From Ochromonas danica (Eukaryota > Sar > Chrysophyceae > Chromulinales > Chromulinaceae): a stretch of DNA of 64,000 nucleotides. Shown piece by piece: positions 1 to 11,537 of the stretch. The position numbers were made by a program, and so were the translations under genes. The stretch spans positions 186,001 to 250,000 of the forward strand of contig VKHL01000025.1 in the NCBI GenBank assembly GCA_015146655.1, read 5' to 3'. Position 1 is the first letter of the stretch. Each line of letters begins with the position of its first letter. The notes below the pieces were generated by a model, which saw only the letters and a program-made list of their open reading frames with translations, was not told the origin of the DNA and ran no database searches.

Positions 1-948
1 ATGCATGCTGTGGAACAGATCATCCTCATCCACCAGCTGTCGCCACAGGGAACCACAAAAGGACGGCGGATGACTGTACTCAATACTCTCATTGGTAATG
101 AGGTCACGAAGAGCTTGCTTCCAAAGAGGTCTGCGAGAGGCGATTGGAGTCTGGCTAGACTTTGTAACTCGCCCCCCTGTCAATCCTTCAACCAAGCCCT
201 GCAAGGCCAGCTCCAACTCCTCTCTGGTTTGCGCAAGATGAAATATCTGAGTGGTAGTGGCCATGCGCGGCCCCAAGCGAGAGACGCGCACAGCTGCTTG
301 GAGTGCGAGCGGCTCATCTGCTAGCAGCCCAACGCGCTGAGCCAATCGTTTTGTCAGTCGTTGCACTTCGGCGCCATGGTCTGCGGGCAACAACTGCTCC
401 AAAACTATCCTTCCTCTCTCTTGTTGTTGCATGCTTCCACAGCGCTGAGATAGGTCGTATGAAAGACGAGTGGTGAAGCGCTGCCAGCGGAGTCTCTGAG
501 TGCACCACGTCAATTGGTCATGACGGCTTGTAGACAGCCGCTGCTCACGCCGCCACGCACGCACAAGACTCTTGCCATACTCTCCAATCATCTCAAGGAC
601 TAGCTCTTGCAAGCGACGCTCAGCTGTGGCCTTCTGGGCCTGAAGACGTTGTCGCTGAGCCAGTGCGAAGACCAGCGCCTTTCCTTCATAAGCTTTCCGC
701 CCAGAAGTGATCTCCACCAGAGCATTTTCATACACAGAAATCAGCTTTGAATATCGGTCAGTCACCATCTTCTTCTTCCGAAGAACTTCTTGTAGGTCGC
801 CTCCTGCCTTTTCCGCAGCCAACGCCTGCACTTGAGCTGCCAGCTGCCTCTCCAAATCCTTCAAATCATCGCAGTTACTCCTTTCGTCCACAAGAAGAGT
901 TCTACGAAGGATATCAAATGTTCGACCAAACAAAGCATCTTCACTCAT
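1..948 (-). CDS. Coiled-coil protein, N-terminal part, runs off the left edge
   Basis: The minus strand is open without a stop from an ATG at 948 to base 1, giving 316 codons of a longer protein whose 3' end lies outside the window. The translation is rich in Arg, Gln, Glu, Leu and Ala. Heptad-like stretches (residues about 25-75 and 85-125, e.g. LKDLERQLAAQVQALAAEKA) suggest coiled coil. I recognise no enzyme motif, signal peptide or membrane segment, and the family is unknown. The start is the first ATG, and the next gene begins 156 bases away on the opposite strand, so the two probably share a divergent promoter. The long open frame and protein-like composition make it a real gene; the function is not known. 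Confidence 0.7.
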   Translation of the reverse strand, partial: MSEDALFGRTFDILRRTLLVDERSNCDDLKDLERQLAAQVQALAAEKAGGDLQEVLRKKKMVTDRYSKLISVYENALVEITSGRKAYEGKALVFALAQRQRLQAQKATAERRLQELVLEMIGEYGKSLVRAWRREQRLSTSRHDQLTWCTQRLRWQRFTTRLSYDLSQRCGSMQQQERGRIVLEQLLPADHGAEVQRLTKRLAQRVGLLADEPLALQAAVRVSRLGPRMATTTQIFHLAQTREELELALQGLVEGLTGGRVTKSSQTPIASRRPLWKQALRDLITNESIEYSHPPSFCGSLWRQLVDEDDLFHSMH

Positions 949-1104
949 GATTGACGAAAGATAGCTGGCATGGTTTCATTTGGTCTGGACTGCTGTAGAC
1001 TATTGTTATTGCCATGCGCTGGAATAGACAGATTTAGGAAATCTGGCTTTCTGGGAGAATAAAACGGTTCTTTCGATCGCATTGGCATCAATTGTCATGT
1101 AAAA

Positions 1105-4100
1105 ATGAGATCTCTTGATGATGTCACCTTGGAGAAACTTCTACCACGCAGTGACTGGGCGGAGGTTAAGGTGGTTTCCTTGCAGGGAGCAGGTTTGTCC
1201 AACTGCGAGACTGAGGGTCCCTCACCCTTTCACGAAGTTGTCATCGCCAACCTGACCAACAACAGCATCCAAGTAGAGGGGCTGTCTTCGATTTGGAAGA
1301 CTTTTCCTTCTGTCTGGTGGGTGGATATTTCCGATAATCCCATCACTTCTCTATCTGTGGCAGACTTTCCGGCAGCTCTGGGCTATCTCAGCCTCCACCA
1401 CAATGAAATCGATCTGTCTGACCTCAGATATCTTTCTTCTATGCATCTCATGCGGCTCGTTTTCAACGAGGACTTGGAGGAAAAAGATTTCTATCGAGCG
1501 ATTGCACTCTTGCCCTTGACGTGGTGTATCAACGATCAGTTTATCTCTTGGCAGGATCGCATCAAAGCGAAGAGTTTGGCTGAAGGAGAAGTTGTTCACA
1601 CCATGCCAACGAGATGGAAACCTCCGCGCGATGGACCTGAGCACCAATTTCTACTTCGTCTTCAGCAAGGTCTCTCCACGCAAGACTCCTCGTCGGATCA
1701 CCAAAAGCTGGACGCCCTTCTGGAGGAATTCATTCAATACAGCGACCTTTACAATGCATCTATAGCATCGACACGCAAAGTAGGGAAGAGCATCTCGGTG
1801 GTGCGAGATCTTCACTTCTTCCTCTTGCTCCCACACAGACAGCGATTGGATCTCAGCGTCGTGCTCGCTGTCTCGGTAGCTTTCGATATCCCAGAGAATG
1901 TGTTTCGCGAAGCGGTGGCTCTAATTCTCACAGAAGGTGGTGGACCTGTAGGAGACATACTGGCACTCCCCATGTTGCCTAGGTTTGCTCGCACAGCCAT
2001 CTCATGCTTGCTTACACGCATTTCCCGTCAGGAGCAGAGAGAGCTCCAATGTTACGGCAGTCTCCGACGCAAAGTAATAGAGAGATACGATAACTCTCAG
2101 CCTTTGAAGTCTCTCCACAATTATTTAAATATGGCTATCGCACCAGGTGCCCCACCCAAAGATGCGCTTCCAAGCAGCGAGTCAATGATCTTCACAGATC
2201 TTGAGCTGGAGATTCTCTCAAAAATACCAGATGCCCCAACTCGTCTCACCGCCCTTCATAATCCTATGTGGGCATCTTTTGCAGCTAGACATACGATCTT
2301 TCTCCTCAATAAATGTCCTTCTTGTCCTTCACTAACACGTGCCCCAAAATCAGCAAGCGAACAGGAAACCTATTGGGCGTTGTTACCGTTGCTTAAAGCT
2401 GCAGAGATGACATTAAGTGACCTCGACTTACGCAAATGGGGTCCAGACAAAGACGGACGAAAGATAATGAATATTTCTAAAGCCCTTAACCTGCAGAAGG
2501 ATGGGAGGAAATCTAAGCGAAAAGAAAAAGTCGCTCAGGCGTTGAGCATATTGGCGTCTTCCACGAATAACTCATCTTCCCCCTTCGTCTATGTTCCTTT
2601 TGGTTATGGTCTCCCAAATGCTTCCGTTAAATCCTTGCGTTGGACAGCTGAGGATTATGAATGCAGGAGAGAGTATCCGCGACCGTGGGATCTCTCTATG
2701 CAAGTGCCGGTTGATGTAGAAGATCCACAGCAGTCCGAAGCTGTGATAGAAATAGAGAAAGGTACCATTGAAGAAAATCCTGTGGACCAGCCAATTGAGC
2801 CGAGTAATAATTTCTTCTTGACCACAACGAATGAGGCCTCAATTGCCAGGAGTCCTTCCCGTCGCCTCTCTGTAGAGTCAGTAGCGCCAATATCATCCTC
2901 GGTTGGAATGGTGAGCGTCTTTCGACTGGATGAGTCCACGCTTTCAGCTCCAGTCTCTCCACGGGCTGATGTTCCAGCCAGCTATCAATCTCCGAAGAAC
3001 AAAATGTCTCCCAGTTCCCTTAGCCATCCCGATAGCTTTCCTGCAGTATTTCGCCCGCACTCTTTCAGTCCGTCAGGTTCGAAGTTGCATATGATTCATA
3101 GCCCACCACATTCTCCTAAAGCTATGTCATCCCATCGATTGCCTACTGTGACATTGGAAATATCTGTTCGAGTTCGTAGCTCGCCACAAGATGGTCACCT
3201 GAGTGAAGGAGAAAGGGATGGCGATGAGAATATTGCATATACCAGTCGATCTTTTGTTTCTATTCTTCTACCTTCAACCGATCAGGAACACGTGCCAAAG
3301 AATGCGTTGGTGCCAATTTCTGAAGAAGATGCTAGTGCGCTGAATCTAACACCAGCTGCTACAGCACGGTCACAAGCGAGTCCCCATGCAAGCGCTTCAG
3401 AGCTAATTGTTGAACCTACCACTCAAGCAGTAGAACCTTTGAAGTTGTTACCGCCTTTAGAACCAGGGGAATTGAGAGGGAAGTTGCTTGCCTCAGAAGA
3501 TTCTGCTTCCAAATCTAATGATGAAGGAGATGCTTCTCCAGACTTAAACAAGCTTGCAAGCAGTTTGGTTCATAACGAAAGTGACCAAATACCTCCATCG
3601 CCCATGCCCAATCCTTCAGATCAGGTGGACAATAACTTGTTGCCCGTTAAATCTGTTGAAGGCTTCTCAGCAGATTTACTTTGGAAACCACAGTTCCTTC
3701 TCGCCCCTCCTCAGTCAGTCTCTGCATTTAACGAGAGTTTCCGTGGTCTGAAAGCTACTGGAAGTTTGGAAGGAGATCTAACCAATTATTGGCGAAAGCT
3801 AGACACACCACCAACTCTTGTAATGGAAAATTCGCCATATGGTAAGAGATTGGAGAAGAGGTACAATCAAATCGCGTCCAATATGGTGAACACTAGTGTT
3901 CGAGAAGAAGAATGTTCTGTGGAAGTAAGAAAAAACGATCATGAGCATCTATTTGATAAAGCCAACTCACTACCGATGCCTAATCATCACAAAGACGAAG
4001 ACACCGACCACTTTAGTATGGATGATTCCATTGAGACGACTGAAAACCAAAAAATGCCACCAGGTGCCTCTGCTCCTCCTTTACTTCAACCCATCAGCGA

Positions 4101-5756
4101 AGGACCATCAAGATATGACAGCACAGAGGGACCTGTTGACAACTTGGAATCAGCCAAGTCGAATAATAAGACCAAGTCAGCAAGCAAATCTCTTCACTCC
4201 CAGCCCTTCGATGAACATCAAGCCTTGGAATGTAAGAAATATAGATATTTATCGACATATCCTCCGTTAATGTTGAGGACCTAATTGACATCACTTGACA
4301 GCGAATTTACAGCTCATGAGAAGCCTGGGGACTCTGCGCAATGTACGAGCTCTGGAGAAGTTTAACAAACGAGTTAAGAATAAGGCAAAAGGGTTTCTTC
4401 TGAGTCCATCCTTGACAGCTTTGGGCAGGTATTAAAGTTAGCACCATCTAATGACATCATTAACTCCATCTAATTCAGCTATTCTTCTGCAGGGTAATAC
4501 CAGACAAATACCTCAATAACATCCCACTCGGCGATACAAACACTTCAACATCTGGTCTTCGCCCTAAAGTTCTCCATGATAATCAAAGGGAATATCAAAG
4601 ACCTTCATCTAATGGGGAAAGTGATGTATTTCTGACAGGGACAGGTGCCGAAGAAGCGAATGAGTGGGAAAATGGAGAAGAAGAGGGACACGGAGGAGAA
4701 ACGAAAGAAGCGGATGATGCAGATGAGATTGATAGTCTTTCTCTATATAGCCTTGGATCAGCGGGCCATGCGATCCAACAGGGGCATTCCAAAAGATGGT
4801 CACCCCCTAAGACAGTTTTTCGAATGTCGCAGGCTGAAACGATGCGAACCACTAGCGGATACGAGCATATTTATACTGTGCATGATTGGGAGGCTAGCGG
4901 CGAAAAGGCAGTCAATGGGGTATCGTTGAATGGAACCTTCTATCCCGTTTTTCCCAAGCAGCTCTATCAAATCGACCCTGCTCTCTCTACTGTGAGTTGT
5001 CAAAATCTGAGTCAGCGAATGAACTGTTTGAATACGACTGGATGTTGTGTTGATGGGTCTCCTAAGCGCTCAAGATCTCCCAAAATGAATAACTCGCGCT
5101 CTTTACCACTTCTGGTGCCCAAACCTATGGCGAACAATGAAACTATCCCTGCTGCTCACCATTCTCCAAGAGTTTCTAGAAATTTGCAGTTGCTCCAAAC
5201 CAACCCATTCTTGAAACAACTTGTGTTTCCTCAAGCGAAACAAAAGAAAACTAACGCAAAGCATCAAGATGAGGACTCTGTAGTGTCTAGTACTGCTGGC
5301 GAGCCCACCAAGCTTATTTATGAAGCTTATCAAACCCATGTATTGTCTGCGTAAGTTTTCACCTAGCTTTTGTAGTCTTTTGTATCTGACAGTGTACTAT
5401 CATGTTTGCTTTTGAATAGATCGGCTGATTCGGAATCTCCCTCTCTTGCAGCCATTGATCGTCCTTTAACTCATTCACAGAAGAACTTCCAAAGGAAGAA
5501 CAGCATTCCCGAGCCACACGCAGCTGGATTCCCAACGAATCCTTATTCCTCGGCAACACCGGATGTTTCTGTGTCTGGTGTCTCCGCCAAGAAAGAAGAG
5601 TCAATCTGCCTTTTCCGCCACAAAGCTGCCAGTCATAAGTTATCTCTCAATCGAGCCTTCCGTATGAAGCTACCCACATTGCAGAAGTTAAGTGTTACGG
5701 ACTTGGCGCTTGAGAATGATCTGAGTAACCATGTGAGCAAGAATGATGGAAAATAG
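1105..5756 (+). CDS. Large leucine-rich-repeat protein with long disordered tail
   Basis: Four exons can be placed: 1105-4231, 4302-4428, 4493-5350 and 5420-5756, all with GT-AG introns that keep the frame, giving about 1482 residues. Residues about 25-150 contain degenerate leucine-rich repeats (VVIANLTNNSIQVEGLSS, VWWVDISDNPI, LGYLSLHHNEIDL). Residues about 175-470 look like an alpha-helical globular region of unknown family. From about 500 on the protein is Ser/Pro/Glu-rich and probably disordered, with a basic helix (LEKFNKRVKNKAKGFLL) in exon 2. There is no signal peptide or membrane segment. The apparent stop at 4282 lies inside the first intron, so the gene is not truncated. The LRR region suggests a scaffold or binding role; no orthologue is recognised. 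Confidence 0.8.
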
Positions 5757-5848
5757 ACTGGCTATGTATAAAGTGTTTATAGTTTATAGTAGAGAATTGA
5801 GGTAATTATAGAGAATTGAATTTCATTTAAATTAAATGTGGTGACGAA

Positions 5849-6764
5849 TTAGTAGGTCCAGTCTCGAGTGAGAGAGACCTTGGTTTGCTTGGCATTTCGA
5901 ATGGGTACTTCTGCATTAGTCACCCAAGCTCCATTAGAGCCGTCATCTTTCCACTCCAGATTCAGCTTATCGTCAGGATAGCTGTATTTAGCTTTTAATT
6001 GTCCACCGTCCCACTTTCTCAAGTAGGCTAAGCCCACATGGGCCTTACTAGATACGGATGGAGTGAGAATATTTTCCTTGTCGATCTCGTGAGAAACACT
6101 GAAAGAGACATCTTCATCCTCGCCGTCGTATGCTAAAGCGAAATTGGTAGCATCAACTTTCACATCCAGGCCTAACGCTCCATTTTTCTTCTTGAGATCG
6201 TAAGCACCTGACAAAGTAACCTTTTTGTCTTCCACATCGATAGTCTTGGAGACGTCCACTTCAGTTAAGTACTCCTTGCTGTCCACTCTCGCTCCTGTTA
6301 CACACCAAATGGGTCACTTCTTCAGCACAATAAACAGTCTATTGATAATTGGAGCTTACCAGCATCTAGTTGCAGTTTCTTGCTGACCCATCGAATCGCA
6401 AGACCAACTTTGTTGGGGGAGACGTCATAATCACCGTCCAAAGTGAGCTTGCCCTCTTGAGATGTTTCCGCGGTCTTGCGGAAGAAGATCGACTCAGGAG
6501 TTAGCGAGAGATTTTCCAGAGCGTACTTGAAGCCAAAGACAGCGTCTTCAAACTTGAAAGGAACAGCCACATTCAAGTTGAAGCCGTCGGAAGACTTCAC
6601 TTTATTGTCTTTCAGTGTGGCCGAAATCTATCAGATTACAATACAATGTGAGTTCACAAGAACTGGTTTGCAAACCCGCTTATCCTTACAGTAGGCTTCG
6701 TTGGCAAGGAAGCTTTGGCCAGGAGGCAGAGCGCAGCGAAGATGGCAACAGCAAGAATTCTCAT
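5849..6764 (-). CDS. Secreted or plastid-routed beta-rich protein, uncharacterised
   Basis: Exons read 6764-6690, 6627-6360 and 6294-5849 on the minus strand, giving 262 residues. The first 19 residues (MRILAVAIFAALCLLAKAS) are a clear signal peptide with a likely cut after KAS. The mature part is a run of short amphipathic beta strands with alternating polar and hydrophobic residues (GKLTLDGDYDVSPNKVGLAI, KVTLSGAYDLKKKNGALGLD) and ends in an aromatic residue (TRDWTY), as many beta-barrel or beta-sheet proteins do. I recall similar uncharacterised proteins in plastid-bearing stramenopiles, so delivery through the ER to the plastid is possible; the +1 residue is Leu rather than the preferred Phe. 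Function unknown. Confidence 0.75.
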
Positions 6765-7382
6765 ATTCTGGGAAGACACAAAGCGATAGAGAAAATATAC
6801 AATTCAGAGAGATCGGATGATATGGGCTTGAGCTCCGAGCTACTGTCAGTCAATAGGAAATGTCAAGTCCTGCTGGTCAAGCCACGAAGTTGGCTGACTC
6901 TCTCGGTCTCATCTCCTCTGCGGCGACTCTCTGAGACTGTCTGCCTGCTGCTGACAAAGTGAACTGAAAGATTTCCCAAGAAATTGAAATTCCACTTCAC
7001 CTTTCAGCGATGCTGCCAAGTTGAAGCTGCAAGTTCATCTAATAAAACGCGTTTTACCATAACAAACGTCTTTCCTTGAAACAAGAAAAAGATCTATCAA
7101 ATTCCGGAATTATGTTAACTCCTTTCGACCAAGCAGTTGCCATAAATCAAAGGCCTAGGTGAATGGCTGTTTTATATATTTTGAAAGGCATTTAATTCGC
7201 GAGAAAATATAATAGAATTTCATTGGATTGGTGAACTCGAACGTAATTGCAAGATGAACTAAACTTGCGAAGTGAACAGACAGCAACAGTTAAGTTTAAA
7301 ACTTGGAAATGTGGAGATTTGTAACTGGGTCAAGTGGGTTTTCTGTTTGTTTGAGCAAAACCATTTTGTCTTGATTTGATTC
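6765..7382. other. Divergent intergenic region, no gene seen
   Basis: This 618-base stretch separates the start of the secreted beta-rich protein (-) from the ubiquitin-like gene (+) and should hold both promoters and 5' UTRs. The part from about 7000 on is AT-rich. I see no coding pattern, RNA gene or repeat in it. Confidence 0.6.
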
Positions 7383-7970
7383 ATGTCTGGTAAAAAAGTA
7401 ATCAGAATCGAAGTCATCTTGTCCAACGATTTGGCGCAGCATGACAATCAAAATGATACTGTTTTTGATCTCGTAGCCTTTGCTGAGACAACCTTGGAGG
7501 AAATCCATCAAATTGTGATTTCGACTGAACACCTCGAGAACAAGGCGGAGATCATCAAGTACTACAATCTTCTTGTGGAATCGGAAGAACGCCGGCCACT
7601 GGATTTAACAAAGAACTTGGGGGCGTTAGAAATTCCAGATGGTGGGCGAATAGTGGCGGACATTGGTCGGAAGCGTCGACGACCCAATGCTCAGGTCCTC
7701 GCTTATGAACAAAACAGCTCTGGCGAGTTGCTACACTTGACCTGTTTGACTAAAATGTTTGGAGGAGAAAGAAGCCCCTTAAAAGAAGTCCGCGTCCTTG
7801 TGCGTAAACAGCAAAATTGTCAGTTTCTCATGGAAGACATTGCAGAGCTGTGGAATCGCACTGATCTCAAATTTCGCTGTGGACGGACTGTTCTGGTGGA
7901 AAGCAAGACATTCGAAGAACTGGGTATTGAATCTGAAGCAAAGATAATGGTGACTGGGGGTCGGGGTTAG
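7383..7970 (+). CDS. Tandem ubiquitin-like protein ending in GGRG
   Basis: A single exon of 195 residues. Residues about 6-92 (VIRIEVILSNDLA ... LEIPDGGRIVADI) and about 112-195 (LLHLTCLTKMFGG ... LGIESEAKIMVTGGRG) each have the strand-helix-strand and 'lead-strand then IPDGG / GIESEAKI' pattern of a ubiquitin-like fold. They are joined by a basic linker (RKRRRPNAQ). The C-terminus is TGGRG; a Gly-Gly pair two residues from the end resembles the precursor form of conjugated ubiquitin-like proteins, but this is inference. There is no targeting signal. The start is the first ATG of the frame. Alternatively it is only a UBX- or SF3A1-like binding module. The specific family is not recognised. 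Confidence 0.65.
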   Translation: MSGKKVIRIEVILSNDLAQHDNQNDTVFDLVAFAETTLEEIHQIVISTEHLENKAEIIKYYNLLVESEERRPLDLTKNLGALEIPDGGRIVADIGRKRRRPNAQVLAYEQNSSGELLHLTCLTKMFGGERSPLKEVRVLVRKQQNCQFLMEDIAELWNRTDLKFRCGRTVLVESKTFEELGIESEAKIMVTGGRG

Positions 7971-8072
7971 AATTTTGCTGATATGTACTAAGTACTGCTA
8001 CAGTATACATTGAGATGAGCAATGACCAGTAGAGTACAATTATTAATTAATTAATGCATGTTACGAATAGCT

Positions 8073-9453
8073 CTATTCATGTGAAGGCTCAGAAGTCTTC
8101 GTCTTCTTTTTGACTTGGAGCGTTGTCGTTAAGTCAGCCCCGTTTCGCTTCAAGCTCGTCACAGCAGCCGATGAGCTGGCAGTGGAGCCGCTGCCGAACC
8201 CAATAGTTGTCACTCCATTGGAAAGGTTGCCCTTGGCAGCACTGGCGCTACTACTACTGCTCGATGAAGACTTTTCCTCCTATACGACGCATGCATAAGC
8301 GATAGATTAATGACGAGTAAGCTAGCATCTCTCACCTCCTTGATCTCCTCCTCCAACGACGCGATTGTCTCAGACAACTCCTCAATTATATCCGTCACTG
8401 CATTTCCTTCGTCAGCAGCATCACTGCTCGAAGAGGAAGGCTTTAAAGACGCGCCATCAGACAGCTTGAGTACCTCTCGAGCTTTGGCATAGTACCCCAA
8501 TGCCTTCTTCTTCTCCTCCAAAGGAGACGACACGCCCTTATCCGCACTGTGGTAGATATGCGCCACAGCCAGAGAAAAGTAGATCTCAGACAGCTGGCGA
8601 TCATGTGGCTCACACACTTTTAAGCGAATTGCCAATGCCTTGTTGTATTCAGCAATGGAGGTCTCGCAGTTGTCGTTCAATCTCAAGAGATCTGCCAGTC
8701 GCACATAGACCTTTGAAAACCAAGAAAACATATGATTAACAAGCGTGGCAAGGCGACAGAAGAGGGAGAACAATGGTGCTTACATCAGACAGAAGAAGGT
8801 TGCGATCTGCGTCTTCTTGCTTCTCCAGGATGCATCTAGAGACCTGAGACAAGACAAACATGATTTAACTCTTCCCATGGGCATTGAGCGAGTAGCACCA
8901 CAGAGAAACTTACATCAAGAACTTCCCAGGCAACTTGTAGGTCATCTGCTTGTTCCTCTTGTGCCTCTCCCTCTTCTCCCTCTGCTTCTTCTCCCTCTGC
9001 TTGTTCTGCTGGTTCTTCTGCTTCAGGTTTCTGCTCCTCCTCTCCCGCTTCTTCCTCTTGCGCATTATTATCACCAGAATTGGATTGGACACCTCCTTTT
9101 TCCTTTGATTGAACGTTTTCCTCGCCATCATCTTCCTCGCCACCATCTTCCTCCACTCCTCCCAGCAGATCCTTGCTGGGATTCTCTTCCTCTTGCATCA
9201 ACAGGGCATTGCCATACTCATAGTAGGCTCGCGCAGACTCTACACTCATTTCTCCGTATATTTCCACACTAATACAATTTATTACATGGACAAAAAATGA
9301 TAATGAACATTCACATGTGGTGTGTATGTGGCGAAAGAGTCCTAACCATGACTGAGTGAGTGACGCGAAGAGACCGATGGCTTCTTCATATTTCTTCTCA
9401 TTTAAAAACACTCTTCCTTGTCGAAAGCGGGGATCCTCTCCGACCTTGGCCAT
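8073..9453 (-). CDS. NASP: NASP/Sim3-type histone H3 chaperone (SHNi-TPR)
   Basis: Five exons on the minus strand (9453-9347, 9268-8914, 8843-8784, 8710-8336, 8279-8073) join in frame to 367 residues. The protein opens with a TPR (GRVFLNEKKYEEAIGLFASL), continues with YYEYGNALL, and carries a strongly acidic Glu/Ala/Gln insertion (residues about 75-140). It then resumes TPRs: LQVAWEVLDVSRCILEKQED, VYVRLADLLRLNDNCETSI and YNKALAIRLKV...RQLSEIYFSLAVAH. An acidic loop interrupting the TPRs is the hallmark of the NASP/Hif1/Sim3 family, which binds histone H3-H4 in the nucleus. A basic C-terminal stretch (LKRNGADLTTTLQVKKKTK) fits a nuclear localisation signal. Family assignment is firm; in vivo role is inferred. 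Confidence 0.9.
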
Positions 9454-9741
9454 GCTCGTCTTCTCTTTCGTGTTGTCTTTGCTTGCGATCAGAAGAAAGT
9501 TTCAAACGCGAATTCAAATCCCAGATTCAAACCAAATCCACCTTTGGCGTGAAGTTAAACTCTTGCCGATTGAAAAGCGCGTTTGATGAGAAGGTTTGAG
9601 GGGGAAACTGCTGTATGAGAACATAAACTGGTTTGTGGTATGTTACAAACGAGTTTCTATGTGGAGTGCGAGAGAACTGTCTTGTTTCTTGTCTCTGAGG
9701 GCATTTCCAAAGAAACTCTTCATCCTCCACGACTAATACAA

Positions 9742-10594
9742 ATGGTGAGTAATCTTAATCATTCAACTGTGCTATTCTCTTGTTTGATTGGATGAGGGAG
9801 CACGAGCTCCCTCTCGACTTATCATAGTACTAATACTCTCTTTCTCTCGTTTGCTGTAGTCCATATTACAATATAATGGCGGAGCAGTCATTGCTATGGC
9901 TGGCAAAAACTGTGTGGGCATCTGCAGCGACCTTCGTTTGGGAGCCCAAGCTCAAACTGTGGCCACTAATTTCCGCAAGGTAGAGACAGATCAGACGCCA
10001 TCTACTCCTCCCTCCCATTACTGTAATGTATGGATTGTAGGTCTTCGAAGTGAGTGATAAACTCTACGTGGGCTTGGCAGGACTCGCTACCGATGTCCTG
10101 TCCCTCAAACAACTGCTTCATTTCCGCGCCTCATTGTACAAGCTAGAAGAGCACAGAGACATGAAGCCCGCCACCTTCTCCGCGCTACTCTCCTCTCTCC
10201 TTTATGAAAAGCGTTTTGGCCCATGGTTTGTCGAGCCTGTGGTAGCTGGATTGGATGCTGAGAACAAGCCGTTCTTGTCTGGCATGGATCTCATCGGCGC
10301 TCCAGTCTACACAGACGATTTCGTTGTCTCCGGAACTTGCACAGCGAATCTTCATGGCACATGTGAAGCTCTATATCGCCCTGATATGGAGCCCGAGGAA
10401 CTCTTTGAGGTTCTCTCACAGTGTCTCCTGGCTTCCATGGACCGTGATGCTCTCTCTGGTTGGGGTGCGGTAGTGCACATCATGTAAGTTCTGCTTTTCC
10501 ACCAGTGATTGTTGTTTATGATCTGATCTTATCATTGTGCTGTAGTACTCCAGAAGGTGTGCTGACAAGAACCTTAAAGACTCGTCAAGACTAA
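9742..10594 (+). CDS. PSMB3: 20S proteasome subunit beta type-3
   Basis: Four exons: 9742-9744, 9860-9979, 10041-10483 and 10546-10594, giving 204 residues, the usual length of this subunit. The protein starts [19 protein letters not shown] and ends [15 protein letters not shown], closely matching eukaryotic beta-3. Beta-3 is a structural, non-catalytic subunit of the inner proteasome rings and lacks the N-terminal threonine; none is present here. Exon 1 is only the start codon: the bases after ATG are gtgagt and the second exon opens with TCC ATA TTA. The upstream minus-strand NASP gene starts 288 bases away. Identification is very firm. Confidence 0.97.
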
Positions 10595-10743
10595 AACTAG
10601 GTCTTTTCCTTTGTAATGTCCATAAATTCCTTCCCCATCTTCTACTAATAGTTTGAAGAAACCAGCAGAATGTTGTGCAGTAGTGGAGTGAGATTTTAAT
10701 GAGGTGGAAGATATACAGCACACTACGATGATCTGACTAGAGT

Positions 10744-11537
10744 TTAATCATCGCCAGCGGTCTTCTCATCCTTCTTCTCGGAGTTCTTCTGCTTGAGGCG
10801 GATACCAACCAGACGGGCATCGCTGCGAGCAGTGCGAAGAGCACCATAGGCCTTGAACTCCTTGAGCTCATCGGTCAACTGCACGTAGGAGACAGCAGAT
10901 TCAGGAGCAGGCTTGGCCACGATCTCACCCTTGAGCTGGGCGACCTCGGTGGTGGGCTTCTTGCTCTTAGAGAAGACAACCAAGCGGCTAAGATAGTCCT
11001 TCAGTCTGTCGGTGTTGACAGCGACGGACTCCTCGCTCTTAGATCTTCTTCTGGCATCAACAGCAATACCAACGGTGCGGGCATACTTGGCAGAAACACC
11101 GGCGGCCTTCAACTCAGCAAGAGTGAAGCCACGGCCTTGGCGGACCTTGGTGTTGTACTAACAAGCATCATAAAATTAATAAAGAATGTTAGGAATACTC
11201 CACGAGGATTGGAAGAGGTTTGACAAGCTCGGCGTACGAAACTGACCTTCTGAGTAGGGCATCTGACCAGAGGGCGGAGGAGACCAGCGGCAGGGCGAGG
11301 AGCCAACTGAGCAGCACGCACCTTGCGCTTCTCTCTGCGGACACGCTTCTGGGCAGGCTGATCCAACCAAGTCTGGACACGACGAGCCCACTTCTTGTGG
11401 AAATGCTGGAAAGGGATGACTAAAAGAAAAATGTCGCAGGACAAGAGAGAATTTTGTTTCACATGGGAAATTTGTCAATGATGAAGACTCTTCAGAAGAT
11501 CGAAGAAAGATCCTTTACCGTTGTTGTGCTTCACCAT
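10744..11537 (-). CDS. RPL13: 60S ribosomal protein L13 (eL13)
   Basis: Three exons on the minus strand (11537-11519, 11419-11247, 11157-10744) encode 201 residues. The N-terminus [20 protein letters not shown] and the following [17 protein letters not shown] are diagnostic of eL13, which sits in the cytosolic large subunit. The start is fixed by homology: MVKHNN is the family's standard N-terminus, and the first exon codes only six residues plus one base. The second domain ([17 protein letters not shown]) is also typical. It converges with the PSMB3 gene, with 149 bases between the two stops, and shares an upstream space with the kinase gene. Confidence 0.97.

Noticed and set aside
1-324. 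Plus-strand frame at the left edge
   Set aside because: It is antisense to a longer open minus-strand gene with coiled-coil character.
4232-4284. Apparent stop ending the LRR protein at 4284
   Set aside because: It lies in an intron (donor gtaaga at 4232, acceptor before 4302); splicing restores a frame running to 5756, so the gene is not truncated.
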